Of a stretch of DNA of 64,000 bases, positions 53,273 through 59,853 are shown piece after piece; the stretch's first letter is position 1, and each line of letters begins with the position of its first letter. This DNA is from Algoriphagus sp. CAU 1675 (lineage in GTDB: Bacteria > Bacteroidota > Bacteroidia > Cytophagales > Cyclobacteriaceae). Under the pieces are notes generated by a model that ran no database searches, was not told the DNA's origin, and saw only the letters and a list, made by a program, of their open reading frames with translations. The stretch covers positions 806,986 to 870,985 of the forward strand of contig NZ_JARHUI010000001.1 of NCBI RefSeq assembly GCF_029222925.1. Direction: 5' to 3'. Made by a program: the position numbers and the translations under genes.

Positions 53273-53301
53273 TATGGATGATTTTAGGGAAATTGCCCGA
53301 G

Positions 53302-54291
53302 ATGAATTTGGGTGGAAAAAAGCAATTTTTATTTCTGGTTCTGATGCTCTGGTCAGTGGTAGCCTTAGCAGAAAGCTTCCTGATTGATACGGCGTATATC
53401 CAAAAGCAGGAGAGTATGCTCGTCACTCGCTTGTATCTCTCCAGCAAATTCACGGATTTTTCATTGAAGGACCCGGATTCCGGATTGAGGTATATGCCCA
53501 ATTCCGGATTGAATTTGGGTGTTGGGGCCACTTACCGAAAAATGACCCTAAACCTGGCATTTCCTCCAGGCTTCTTAAACCCAAAAAGGGAGAAGGACTG
53601 GCCGGGCTACCTTGACCTCCAAGTTCATATTTATCCGGTTAATTGGATTGTAGATCTTTTTGGACAGTTCTATAATGGATATAAGATCAGGGATTATTAC
53701 AGTCCGGGACAAGATTATTCAAGAGAGGATATGAAAGTCAGGAAGATGGGGTTTCATGCCCAATATGTTTTTGCAGGAGAAAAGATTTCCTTCGCTGCGG
53801 CAATGCAGCAGTCTGAAATTCAAAAAAAATCTGCCTTCTCACCTCTTTTGGGATTTGAAGCTTACCGGGTTGTCGTAAAAGGAGATTCTCTTTTGCTACC
53901 CGAGGATTCGCAGTTTCTCAACAACTTCTCCAGGGGAGATTTTCTTCAATTTGGTCCAAATGCCGGTTTGTTGGGGACTTTGGTTTTTGGGAAAGGTTTC
54001 TTTTTGACTGGCGCACTTTCGGGAAATTTAAGTCTGGGCTATGGTAGCTACGAGCGGGCCCGAGAAAAGAAAGTATGGGGGATCACCCCTTCGTATTTTT
54101 TCAGAGGTTTTGCAGGGTATAATTCCAGAAGGTTTTCTGTTAATCTGAATTACGTATATAAGCGGTTGGCTTTGTCGGGGAATTCGGAGCTCAACCAATC
54201 TGCAAATACGGGCAATTACCGATTCAATCTGGTCTATAAAATTCCGACCGGTAAAAACTTTAGGAATAGATTTCCGAAGTTTCTTCGCTGA
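53302..54291 (+). CDS. DUF4421 family outer-membrane barrel-like protein
   Basis: A 329-residue exported protein from ATG 53302, which begins a good signal peptide (MNLGGKKQFLFLVLMLWSVVALA). Longer in-frame starts (ATG 53278, TTG 53194) lie at or before a strong terminator hairpin and are rejected. DTAYIQKQESMLVTRLYLSSKF is the DUF4421 opening. The rest alternates short amphipathic strands (LNLGVGATYRKMTLNLAF, VHIYPVNWIVDLFGQFYNGY) and ends with RFNLVYKIPTGKNFRNRF. Function unknown; probably an outer-membrane beta-barrel. Confidence 0.75.
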   Translation: MNLGGKKQFLFLVLMLWSVVALAESFLIDTAYIQKQESMLVTRLYLSSKFTDFSLKDPDSGLRYMPNSGLNLGVGATYRKMTLNLAFPPGFLNPKREKDWPGYLDLQVHIYPVNWIVDLFGQFYNGYKIRDYYSPGQDYSREDMKVRKMGFHAQYVFAGEKISFAAAMQQSEIQKKSAFSPLLGFEAYRVVVKGDSLLLPEDSQFLNNFSRGDFLQFGPNAGLLGTLVFGKGFFLTGALSGNLSLGYGSYERAREKKVWGITPSYFFRGFAGYNSRRFSVNLNYVYKRLALSGNSELNQSANTGNYRFNLVYKIPTGKNFRNRFPKFLR

Positions 54292-54378
54292 GATTTATCA
54301 GTTAAGGATAAAACGCAGAAAGGTATAGCCCTGATTGAAATATTTTTAGCTTTGGAACGGAATACAAATAACCTAGAT

Positions 54379-55923
54379 ATGACAGATCAATTTGGTATTA
54401 ATGAATCTCTGAAAAGATTGGGAGTAAAGGATGAAAACCTCGGTGCTTCTACTGGTTTAGACTGGCTGGACTCGGGGGATGCATATATATCATCCATTTC
54501 TCCAGCAGATGGTAGAGTGATAGGCAAGGTCCAAGTGACCGACAAGGATACTTATGAGCAAGTGATAAGCACTGCTCAGATGGCTTTTGAAAAATGGAGG
54601 TTGGTGCCAGCTCCAAAGCGTGGAGAAATAGTCCGCCAAATTGGAAATGCTCTTAGAGAAGTGAAAGCGGATTTGGGTAAACTGGTTTCTTACGAAATGG
54701 GGAAATCCTATCAGGAGGGTTTGGGAGAAGTTCAGGAAATGATAGATATCTGTGATTTTGCTGTAGGTCTTTCCCGCCAACTTTATGGACTTACCATGCA
54801 TTCTGAAAGACCTGGTCACAGAATGTATGAGCAATGGCATCCATTGGGAATTGTTGGGATTATTTCCGCATTCAATTTCCCTGTTGCAGTTTGGTCCTGG
54901 AATGCTGCTTTGGCTTGGGTTTGCGGAGATGTTTGTGTCTGGAAGCCTTCTGAAAAAGCCCCTCTATCTGGAATTGCCTGTCAGATGATAGTTGGGAAAA
55001 TTTTTGAACAACACGGAATGCCTGAAGGGATTTCTTCATTGATAGTTGGGGATTACCGAGTCGGAGAGCTTATGTCTCACGATACACGGGTTCCATTGAT
55101 TTCCGCCACTGGTTCAACCCGGATGGGGAAGCTTGTTGGGGAAGCAGTCGGTGCCAGGTTGGGTCGTTCTATTCTTGAATTAGGTGGAAATAATGCCATA
55201 ATAATCACAGAAAATGCTGACTTGGACATGGCGATCCGTGGTGCATTATTTGGCGCTGTGGGAACTGCCGGCCAAAGATGCACTAGCACCAGAAGGTTGA
55301 TCATTCAGGAAAATGTTTACGAAGAAGTGAAAAACCGCTTGGCTTCAGCCTACGGCAAATTGGTAATCGGAAACCCTCTGGATGAAAGAAATCATGTTGG
55401 TCCTGTCATAGATACCGATGCGGTCAAAATGTATCAGGCTGCGATCCAAAAAGTTCAGGATGAAGGTGGAAAAGCCGTTGTGGAAGGAGGAGTTTTGGAA
55501 GGGGAAGGGTATGAATCTGGGTGTTATGTGAAACCGGCAATCTATGAGGCTGATAATCACTTTGAAATTGTGCAGCATGAAACCTTCGCACCGATTTTGT
55601 ACCTGATCCGCTATAAAACCATACAGGAGGCTATTGCCCTACACAATGGAGTTCCACAAGGACTTTCTTCGGCAATCATGACTACCAATATGCGAGAAGC
55701 GGAAGCTTTCCTGTCTGTAGCCGGGTCGGATTGCGGAATTGCCAATGTGAACATTGGAACCTCAGGAGCTGAAATTGGCGGTGCCTTTGGAGGTGAAAAG
55801 GAAACAGGTGGAGGCCGTGAGTCTGGGTCGGATGCCTGGAAGGCTTACATGCGTCGACAGACCAATACGATTAACTATTCCACAGATTTGCCTTTGGCCC
55901 AAGGAATCAAATTTGATATTTAA
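54379..55923 (+). CDS. Aldehyde dehydrogenase, ALDH7 type (aminoadipate-semialdehyde dehydrogenase-like)
   Basis: A 514-residue NAD-dependent aldehyde dehydrogenase. Catalytic Glu is in ILELGGNNAI and the catalytic Cys in GTAGQRCTSTRRL; the NAD loop is ATGSTRMGK. The wording GGEKETGGGRESGSDAWKAYMRRQT near the C-terminus is typical of ALDH7A1, which oxidises aminoadipate semialdehyde and other aldehydes. ATG 54379 is chosen because a TTG 27 bases upstream lies within a -7-like TAGCTTTG (54347-54354), so it would be at or before the transcript start. Confidence 0.92.
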   Translation: MTDQFGINESLKRLGVKDENLGASTGLDWLDSGDAYISSISPADGRVIGKVQVTDKDTYEQVISTAQMAFEKWRLVPAPKRGEIVRQIGNALREVKADLGKLVSYEMGKSYQEGLGEVQEMIDICDFAVGLSRQLYGLTMHSERPGHRMYEQWHPLGIVGIISAFNFPVAVWSWNAALAWVCGDVCVWKPSEKAPLSGIACQMIVGKIFEQHGMPEGISSLIVGDYRVGELMSHDTRVPLISATGSTRMGKLVGEAVGARLGRSILELGGNNAIIITENADLDMAIRGALFGAVGTAGQRCTSTRRLIIQENVYEEVKNRLASAYGKLVIGNPLDERNHVGPVIDTDAVKMYQAAIQKVQDEGGKAVVEGGVLEGEGYESGCYVKPAIYEADNHFEIVQHETFAPILYLIRYKTIQEAIALHNGVPQGLSSAIMTTNMREAEAFLSVAGSDCGIANVNIGTSGAEIGGAFGGEKETGGGRESGSDAWKAYMRRQTNTINYSTDLPLAQGIKFDI

Positions 55924-55930
55924 GAGAAGA

Positions 55931-55970
55931 GGGCTCCAAGCACTTCAAATGGTTTGGGGCTCTTTCTTTT
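55931..55970 (+). terminator. Probable terminator of the aldehyde dehydrogenase gene
   Basis: GGGCTCCAA pairs with TTGGGGCTC including two G-U pairs, followed by TTTCTTTTTATT. The loop is 14 bases, so it is weaker than most terminators here. Confidence 0.6.
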
Positions 55971-56027
55971 TATTCAAAAATATTTTTACTCATTTTCAGA
56001 GAATTAGGAGTTTTGTTTTGGAAAATG

Positions 56028-56058
56028 TTTGGCTAAATCAAAATTGAAATTACCTTTG
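56028..56058 (+). promoter_or_regulatory. Promoter of the tRNA-Val genes
   Basis: TTTG (56028-56031), a spacer of exactly 19 bases, and TACCTTTG (56051-56058) followed by CA. This is a full match to the Bacteroidota sigma factor consensus TTTG-N19-TAnnTTTG. The mature tRNA begins 33 bases downstream. Confidence 0.85.
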
Positions 56059-56090
56059 CATTCCCTTTCGAACGGAAAGAAAATGATAAT

Positions 56091-56165
56091 GGGAGCTTAG
56101 CTCAGTTGGTTCAGAGCATCTGCCTTACAAGCAGAGGGTCGGGGGTTCGAATCCCTCAGCTCCCA
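56091..56165 (+). tRNA. tRNA-Val (UAC), copy 1
   Basis: A complete cloverleaf: acceptor GGGAGCT / AGCTCCC, D arm GCTC / GAGC, anticodon arm TCTGC / GCAGA with loop CTTACAA (anticodon TAC), T arm with TTCGAAT, discriminator A. CCA is not encoded. It is identical to the copy 100 bases downstream. Confidence 0.97.
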
Positions 56166-56190
56166 CTTCCATTATTTTAATATCCCATTA

Positions 56191-56265
56191 GGGAGCTTAG
56201 CTCAGTTGGTTCAGAGCATCTGCCTTACAAGCAGAGGGTCGGGGGTTCGAATCCCTCAGCTCCCA
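56191..56265 (+). tRNA. tRNA-Val (UAC), copy 2
   Basis: Base-for-base identical to the first copy, with a 25-base spacer after it and no promoter element of its own, so the two are probably one transcript. A terminator hairpin begins 5 bases after its 3' end, and the tandem array follows. Confidence 0.97.
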
Positions 56266-56269
56266 CAAG

Positions 56270-56297
56270 AAGCCTCAGGTAATGCTGGGGCTTTTTT
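56270..56297 (+). terminator. Terminator after tRNA-Val copy 2 (array unit 1)
   Basis: AAGCCTCAG / CTGGGGCTT with loop GTAATG and a T run. One G-U pair. This is the functional end of the tRNA transcript. Confidence 0.85.
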
Positions 56298-56340
56298 GTT
56301 TTTATCCGTGTTGGGTATTGCCAAGTGTTAAAAGCGATGT

Positions 56341-56415
56341 GTTTTAGCTCAGCTGGTTCAGCGCATTCCGATCTACAATCGGAAGAGTCGTGGGGTTCGA
56401 ATCCCTCAGCTCCCA
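56341..56415 (+). pseudogene. tRNA-Val-like sequence 1
   Basis: The T loop, acceptor 3' strand (AGCTCCC) and discriminator match tRNA-Val, and the anticodon-loop core TACAA is kept. The 5' acceptor strand is unrelated (TGTGTTT opposite AGCTCCC), position 33 would be C instead of the near-universal U, and the D stem has a T-C mismatch. It is very unlikely to be a working tRNA. Confidence 0.8.
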
Positions 56416-56419
56416 CAAG

Positions 56420-56447
56420 AAGCCTCAGGTAATGCTGGGGCTTTTTT
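56420..56447 (+). terminator. Terminator in array unit 2
   Basis: Identical to the hairpin of unit 1. Confidence 0.8.
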
Positions 56448-56490
56448 GTTTTTATCCGTGTTGGGTATTGCCAAGTGTTAAAAGCGATGT

Positions 56491-56565
56491 GTTTTAGCTC
56501 AGCTGGTTCAGCGCATTCCGATCTACAATCGGAAGAGTCGTGGGGTTCGAATCCCTCAGCTCCCA
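56491..56565 (+). pseudogene. tRNA-Val-like sequence 2
   Basis: Identical to tRNA-like sequence 1, with the same broken acceptor stem and altered anticodon arm (TCCGA / TCGGA around TCTACAA). Confidence 0.8.
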
Positions 56566-56569
56566 CAAG

Positions 56570-56597
56570 AAGCCTCAGGTAATGCTGGGGCTTTTTC
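56570..56597 (+). terminator. Terminator in array unit 3
   Basis: The same stem and loop as the first two; the T run is interrupted one base earlier by C. Confidence 0.78.
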
Positions 56598-56641
56598 GTT
56601 TTTATCCGTGTTGGGGTTAATGTCAGTATAAAAAGCGATGT

Positions 56642-56715
56642 GTTTTAGCTCAGCTGGTTCAGCGCATTCCGATCTACAATCGGAAGAGTCGTGGGTTCGA
56701 GTCCCTCAGCTCCCA
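56642..56715 (+). pseudogene. tRNA-Val-like sequence 3
   Basis: Like copies 1 and 2 but one G shorter before the T loop and with TTCGAGT instead of TTCGAAT. The region between its terminator and the tRNA-like part also differs (TTGGGGTTAATGTCAGTATA). Confidence 0.78.
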
Positions 56716-56719
56716 CAAG

Positions 56720-56747
56720 AAGCCTCAGGTAATGCTGGGGCTTTTTT
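56720..56747 (+). terminator. Terminator in array unit 4
   Basis: The same hairpin as in unit 1. After the fourth tRNA-like copy the next hairpin is lost (AAGAAGCCTGTGGATAGGC). Confidence 0.78.
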
Positions 56748-56789
56748 GTTTTTATCCGTGTTGGGTATTGCCAGTGTTAAAAGCGATGT

Positions 56790-56864
56790 GTTTTAGCTTA
56801 GCTGGTTCAGATCATTCCGATCTACAATCGGAAGAGTCGTGGGGTTCGAATCCCTCAGCTCCCA
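56790..56864 (+). pseudogene. tRNA-Val-like sequence 4
   Basis: The most degraded copy: the D arm reads GCTT ... GATC, further weakening the stem, while the anticodon arm and T arm are as in copies 1 and 2. It ends the array. Confidence 0.78.
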
Positions 56865-57042
56865 CAAGAAGCCTGTGGATAGGCAGGTAACCTTTAAAAT
56901 GGCCTTCTTTATTCAAAAAAAGAGAAGTACACTGATGTCCTTAAAATTGAAAGTTTTTCTTTAGCCTCCTTCAAAAAAACTTCCGTGACAGAATACTTAA
57001 AATAGTCATGCTTCGTTCTGTTGTGAAAAATAAAGGATTAGT

Positions 57043-57780
57043 ATGAGGTGTTTAGGTTTATTAATTTTTTGGCTAATAAGTCATGTAAGCCTTGGTCAAA
57101 AGAACGTAGGAGTAACATTTGGATATCCCCAATACAATTGGTCTATTGGGACTGATGGAGATCAGGTTTATTCTGAAGCTTCAAAAACCTTTGCGTTAGG
57201 GGTTGAACTGGAAGGCAAAATTGGTAGAAATCTCAAGTGGGCAATTGAAACGGGATTTCATAAAATAAACAATGATTTAAAGCCTAATCGGGAATTTGTG
57301 TCCATTAGCCCAGGCTTTAAACCAATTTATATATTCAGTGGAACTCCAAAATTGAAATATCAAATTCCATTTGAAGAATCAAGATGGGGAGCTTTTGTGG
57401 GTTTTGGGCCATCAGTCTCTTGGGTAAATGGAAGCGATCGTTCATTTGATAATTCTGATTTTAGAATTGTTTCTCAGGAAACAATTGATTCGGAAGGGAT
57501 TCCCACTTTTATTCCCTATTCCCAAAGTCCGTATCAGGGAACTGAGAAGGTTAGTCAACTCCGTTTTATGCTCAAACCTGAGTTTGGTTTGACTTTTTCT
57601 GCATCTGAATTTTCATCGGTTATTTTCCGAGTCCAGTTTGGGGTGGATTTTGGAGATCCTTTTTTAATTCGGGACTTTGATAATTTCCAAGTTCAGGATG
57701 GTCTTAATTCTTCCTTCAGACATAGCTTGGCAGCAGATTACGTTGCTTATCAATTGGGTTATAAGATTAGGATCAAATGA
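57043..57780 (+). CDS. Exported outer-membrane beta-barrel-like protein
   Basis: A 245-residue protein with a signal peptide (MRCLGLLIFWLISHVSLGQ). It then shows alternating amphipathic strands, e.g. VGVTFGYPQYNWSIG, LGVELEGKIGRNLKWAIETG, WGAFVGFGPSVSW, FRVQFGVDFGDPF and the C-terminal VAYQLGYKIRIK. This is the pattern of the small PorT/OmpA-like barrels common in Bacteroidota. No specific family is recognised. It is transcribed alone between the tRNA array and the receptor gene, and is somewhat AT-rich. Confidence 0.7.
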   Translation: MRCLGLLIFWLISHVSLGQKNVGVTFGYPQYNWSIGTDGDQVYSEASKTFALGVELEGKIGRNLKWAIETGFHKINNDLKPNREFVSISPGFKPIYIFSGTPKLKYQIPFEESRWGAFVGFGPSVSWVNGSDRSFDNSDFRIVSQETIDSEGIPTFIPYSQSPYQGTEKVSQLRFMLKPEFGLTFSASEFSSVIFRVQFGVDFGDPFLIRDFDNFQVQDGLNSSFRHSLAADYVAYQLGYKIRIK

Positions 57781-57844
57781 ATTGCCTTCGAAAATAGAAT
57801 TGGGTGACTGATCCTCAGGCAAGGGTTTGCTTTGAGTAAAAAAT

Positions 57845-57868
57845 AAATGGGGCTCCAAGCCCCATTTT
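57845..57868. terminator. Bidirectional terminator before the TonB receptor gene end
   Basis: AAATGGGGCT / AGCCCCATTT with a three-base loop between convergent genes. Confidence 0.88.
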
Positions 57869-57870
57869 GA

Positions 57871-59697
57871 TTAATCCAGGTTCAGCATGAATCCAGCTCT
57901 AAACCATCTTCCGGGCATTTGTACTGTCCCGGCCTCGATATAGTCTGTATTGGTGATATTAGATGCTTCCGCAAAGAAGCCTACCCTTCCTATTCTGTTG
58001 TAATCCAAACGCATATCCAACAGGAAATAAGGATCCTGATTCATTCGTTCTATATTTCTGATTTTTGTGTTCCATTCCAATTTTGGACCGATTCCTGTCA
58101 GTATTCCAGCGATTAGCTGGTTTTTCAATGCAGTTAAAGCATAACGGGTTTCGGTCCCTGCTTGCTGGATCAGATTTGCATGGATATAGTTATAGGAGAG
58201 TATCAGTTCCTTGATCTGGAAAAGCTCTCCGCTGGGATTGACTCTATAGCCTAAAGCAGCTTCAATTCCGTCAAAGGTTACTTGGTTGAAGTTTTGTGGC
58301 TGCCAAGGGTTTTCTGTACTGCTTCTTGTCCACTCAATCAGGTTATCTGTACTTCTGTTGAAATAAACCAATTCGGCAGTAAGCCCGGATTTGTTCCATT
58401 TTGCACCTATCTCATAGGTTTCTGCTTGTTCTGGAACCAGTTGATCATTGCCAATATTTGTCGGTCCCACATAATACAAATCTGTGTAAGTAGGGATTCT
58501 ATAGCTGATCCCGTATCCTGAGTAGAATCTCAGGTTTTCTGTAGCCTGAAAACCAACTTCCGCACCGGGGAAGTGCTTCCAGCCATATTCAGTATAATAA
58601 TTGGAATACAAGCCTGCCCTCACATCAAAACTTTCACCAAGGTTGACCAACTGTTCCAAAAAGATGCCGCTCAAGTTTCTCTCCCGGTTTCCGAGATTGC
58701 TGCTTTCTATTTTTTCTTTTCGGGTCTCCAGTCCAAACCCAGTGGTTCCCAATTTGGATTCAAAACTTCCATTGGTTTCCAATGCAAATACATTTGTGCT
58801 GTGATTGTTTTGGAAAAACTCCGGTTCATTTCTTTTTAAAAGAAACTCATCGTCATTCTTTCTCCAATATCCCCTGGTTTTCAGTTGAAACCCTTGCAGG
58901 TTCAGTGAATGGCTTAAAGATGCCAAGGTTGTTTGGATGCTTTCCCATTGATCTGGAAAAGCACTGGTATAAAATCCATTGGCTCCGAAAGCCCGATCCG
59001 TATAAGCGATCATTCCTCTTAATGAATTGGATTCGTTCAAGTCCAATCCACTTTCGTAAAAGAGGTTGGTCACTTTATAATCGGAGTTGTACCAATGACC
59101 ATTTGATTGGTCATGTGAGACTGATAGATTCTGTTTGTAGTTTCCTGTTGGTAAGGAACCTGCGAAATTGACTCCTTTCATTCCAAAATCTCCGGCATAA
59201 CCCTGCATGCGAAGGCTTTTTTGAGCGTTCAGCTCTGTAATGATATTTACGGCTCCTGCATAGGCATTTTGCCCGAAAATTCTTGAACCGGGGCCTTTGA
59301 GAACTTCCACTCGTTCTATGTTTACTAGTGGCACAGGAATGTTCATCATGTGGTGGCCAGTTTGTGGATCACTCAATTTGATCCCATTTAGGAGCATCAG
59401 GGTTTGTTCAAAGGATCCACCACGGATGCCTATATCTGCCTGAACTCCGGTTACGCCCCTTTGCCGGACATCTACCCCTGGTACGAAACTAAGAACTTCC
59501 TGTAGGCTTCTTGCTGGGGTGGTTTCCAGTTGGGGTTTTGTAATGAGGGAAATGTTTTTGCTTTGCTTCGAAAATGGAAGTTGAATTCTATTTTCCTGAA
59601 TCAATATTTCCTCCAGATTTTGACTGGTGGTGTCATTTTGGGCAAAGCCTTTCAAAGAGAAAAACCCAGCAAAGATAAATAGGATTGTTTTTTTCAT
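57871..59697 (-). CDS. TonB-dependent outer-membrane receptor (BtuB-like size class)
   Basis: A 608-residue receptor. Signal peptide MKKTILFIFAGFFSLKGFAQ, plug domain (residues ~45-160: SLQEVLSFVPGVDVRQRG, ADIGIRGGSFEQTLMLLNGI, IERVEVLKGPGSRIFGQNAYAGAVNI) and a barrel ending in an aromatic C-terminus (WFRAGFMLNLD). It lacks the N-terminal carboxypeptidase-like domain and the SusD partner of polysaccharide loci, so uptake of a small ligand such as a cobalamin or siderophore is more likely. I saw no cobalamin riboswitch in the 156 bases upstream. Confidence 0.92.
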   Translation of the reverse strand: MKKTILFIFAGFFSLKGFAQNDTTSQNLEEILIQENRIQLPFSKQSKNISLITKPQLETTPARSLQEVLSFVPGVDVRQRGVTGVQADIGIRGGSFEQTLMLLNGIKLSDPQTGHHMMNIPVPLVNIERVEVLKGPGSRIFGQNAYAGAVNIITELNAQKSLRMQGYAGDFGMKGVNFAGSLPTGNYKQNLSVSHDQSNGHWYNSDYKVTNLFYESGLDLNESNSLRGMIAYTDRAFGANGFYTSAFPDQWESIQTTLASLSHSLNLQGFQLKTRGYWRKNDDEFLLKRNEPEFFQNNHSTNVFALETNGSFESKLGTTGFGLETRKEKIESSNLGNRERNLSGIFLEQLVNLGESFDVRAGLYSNYYTEYGWKHFPGAEVGFQATENLRFYSGYGISYRIPTYTDLYYVGPTNIGNDQLVPEQAETYEIGAKWNKSGLTAELVYFNRSTDNLIEWTRSSTENPWQPQNFNQVTFDGIEAALGYRVNPSGELFQIKELILSYNYIHANLIQQAGTETRYALTALKNQLIAGILTGIGPKLEWNTKIRNIERMNQDPYFLLDMRLDYNRIGRVGFFAEASNITNTDYIEAGTVQMPGRWFRAGFMLNLD

Positions 59698-59853
59698 GGA
59701 TGAATGCGTAATGGTAGTTCAAAGTTGAATCATTATTAATCCAAATTCAAACTGTTTGTTTTTCTAAAAAATCGTTAAACTCCCTTTAAATAATAAGAAG
59801 TAGATTGGCGAGCAGTTGGGCTTGCTTATTTTTAACAAATAAAAAAAATAAGT

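Larger units (their letters stand above)
56266..56864 (+). repeat. Four tandem ~150-bp units, each terminator plus tRNA-Val-like sequence
   Basis: Unit borders are 56266-56415, 56416-56565, 56566-56715 and 56716-56864 (150, 150, 150, 149 bases). Units 1 and 2 are identical, unit 3 has scattered changes, and unit 4 has a deletion and D-arm changes. Each unit begins with the sequence that follows tRNA-Val copy 2 (CAAGAAGCCTCAGG) and ends with the 3' part of that tRNA (TTCGAATCCCTCAGCTCCCA, with small changes in unit 3). The array therefore looks like repeated duplication of a terminator-to-tRNA-3'-end segment. Confidence 0.93.

Noticed and set aside
53194..53301. N-terminal extension of the DUF4421 gene from TTG 53194
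   Set aside because: It would pass through a strong terminator and spoil the signal peptide that begins at ATG 53302.
56225..56566. Minus-strand ORF of 113 residues with ~50-residue repeats containing GAEGFEP
   Set aside because: It is the antisense translation of the tRNA-Val gene and the tRNA-like array; the GAEGFEPP-type peptide is a known artefact of reading tRNA regions.
56266..56864. Regularly spaced repeats that could suggest a CRISPR array
   Set aside because: The whole 150-base unit repeats with no variable spacers, the units contain tRNA-like and terminator parts, and no cas gene is near.
59698..59853. Possible cobalamin riboswitch before the BtuB-like receptor gene
   Set aside because: The B12-box-like core and the long structured leader are absent; the interval is short and AT-rich.
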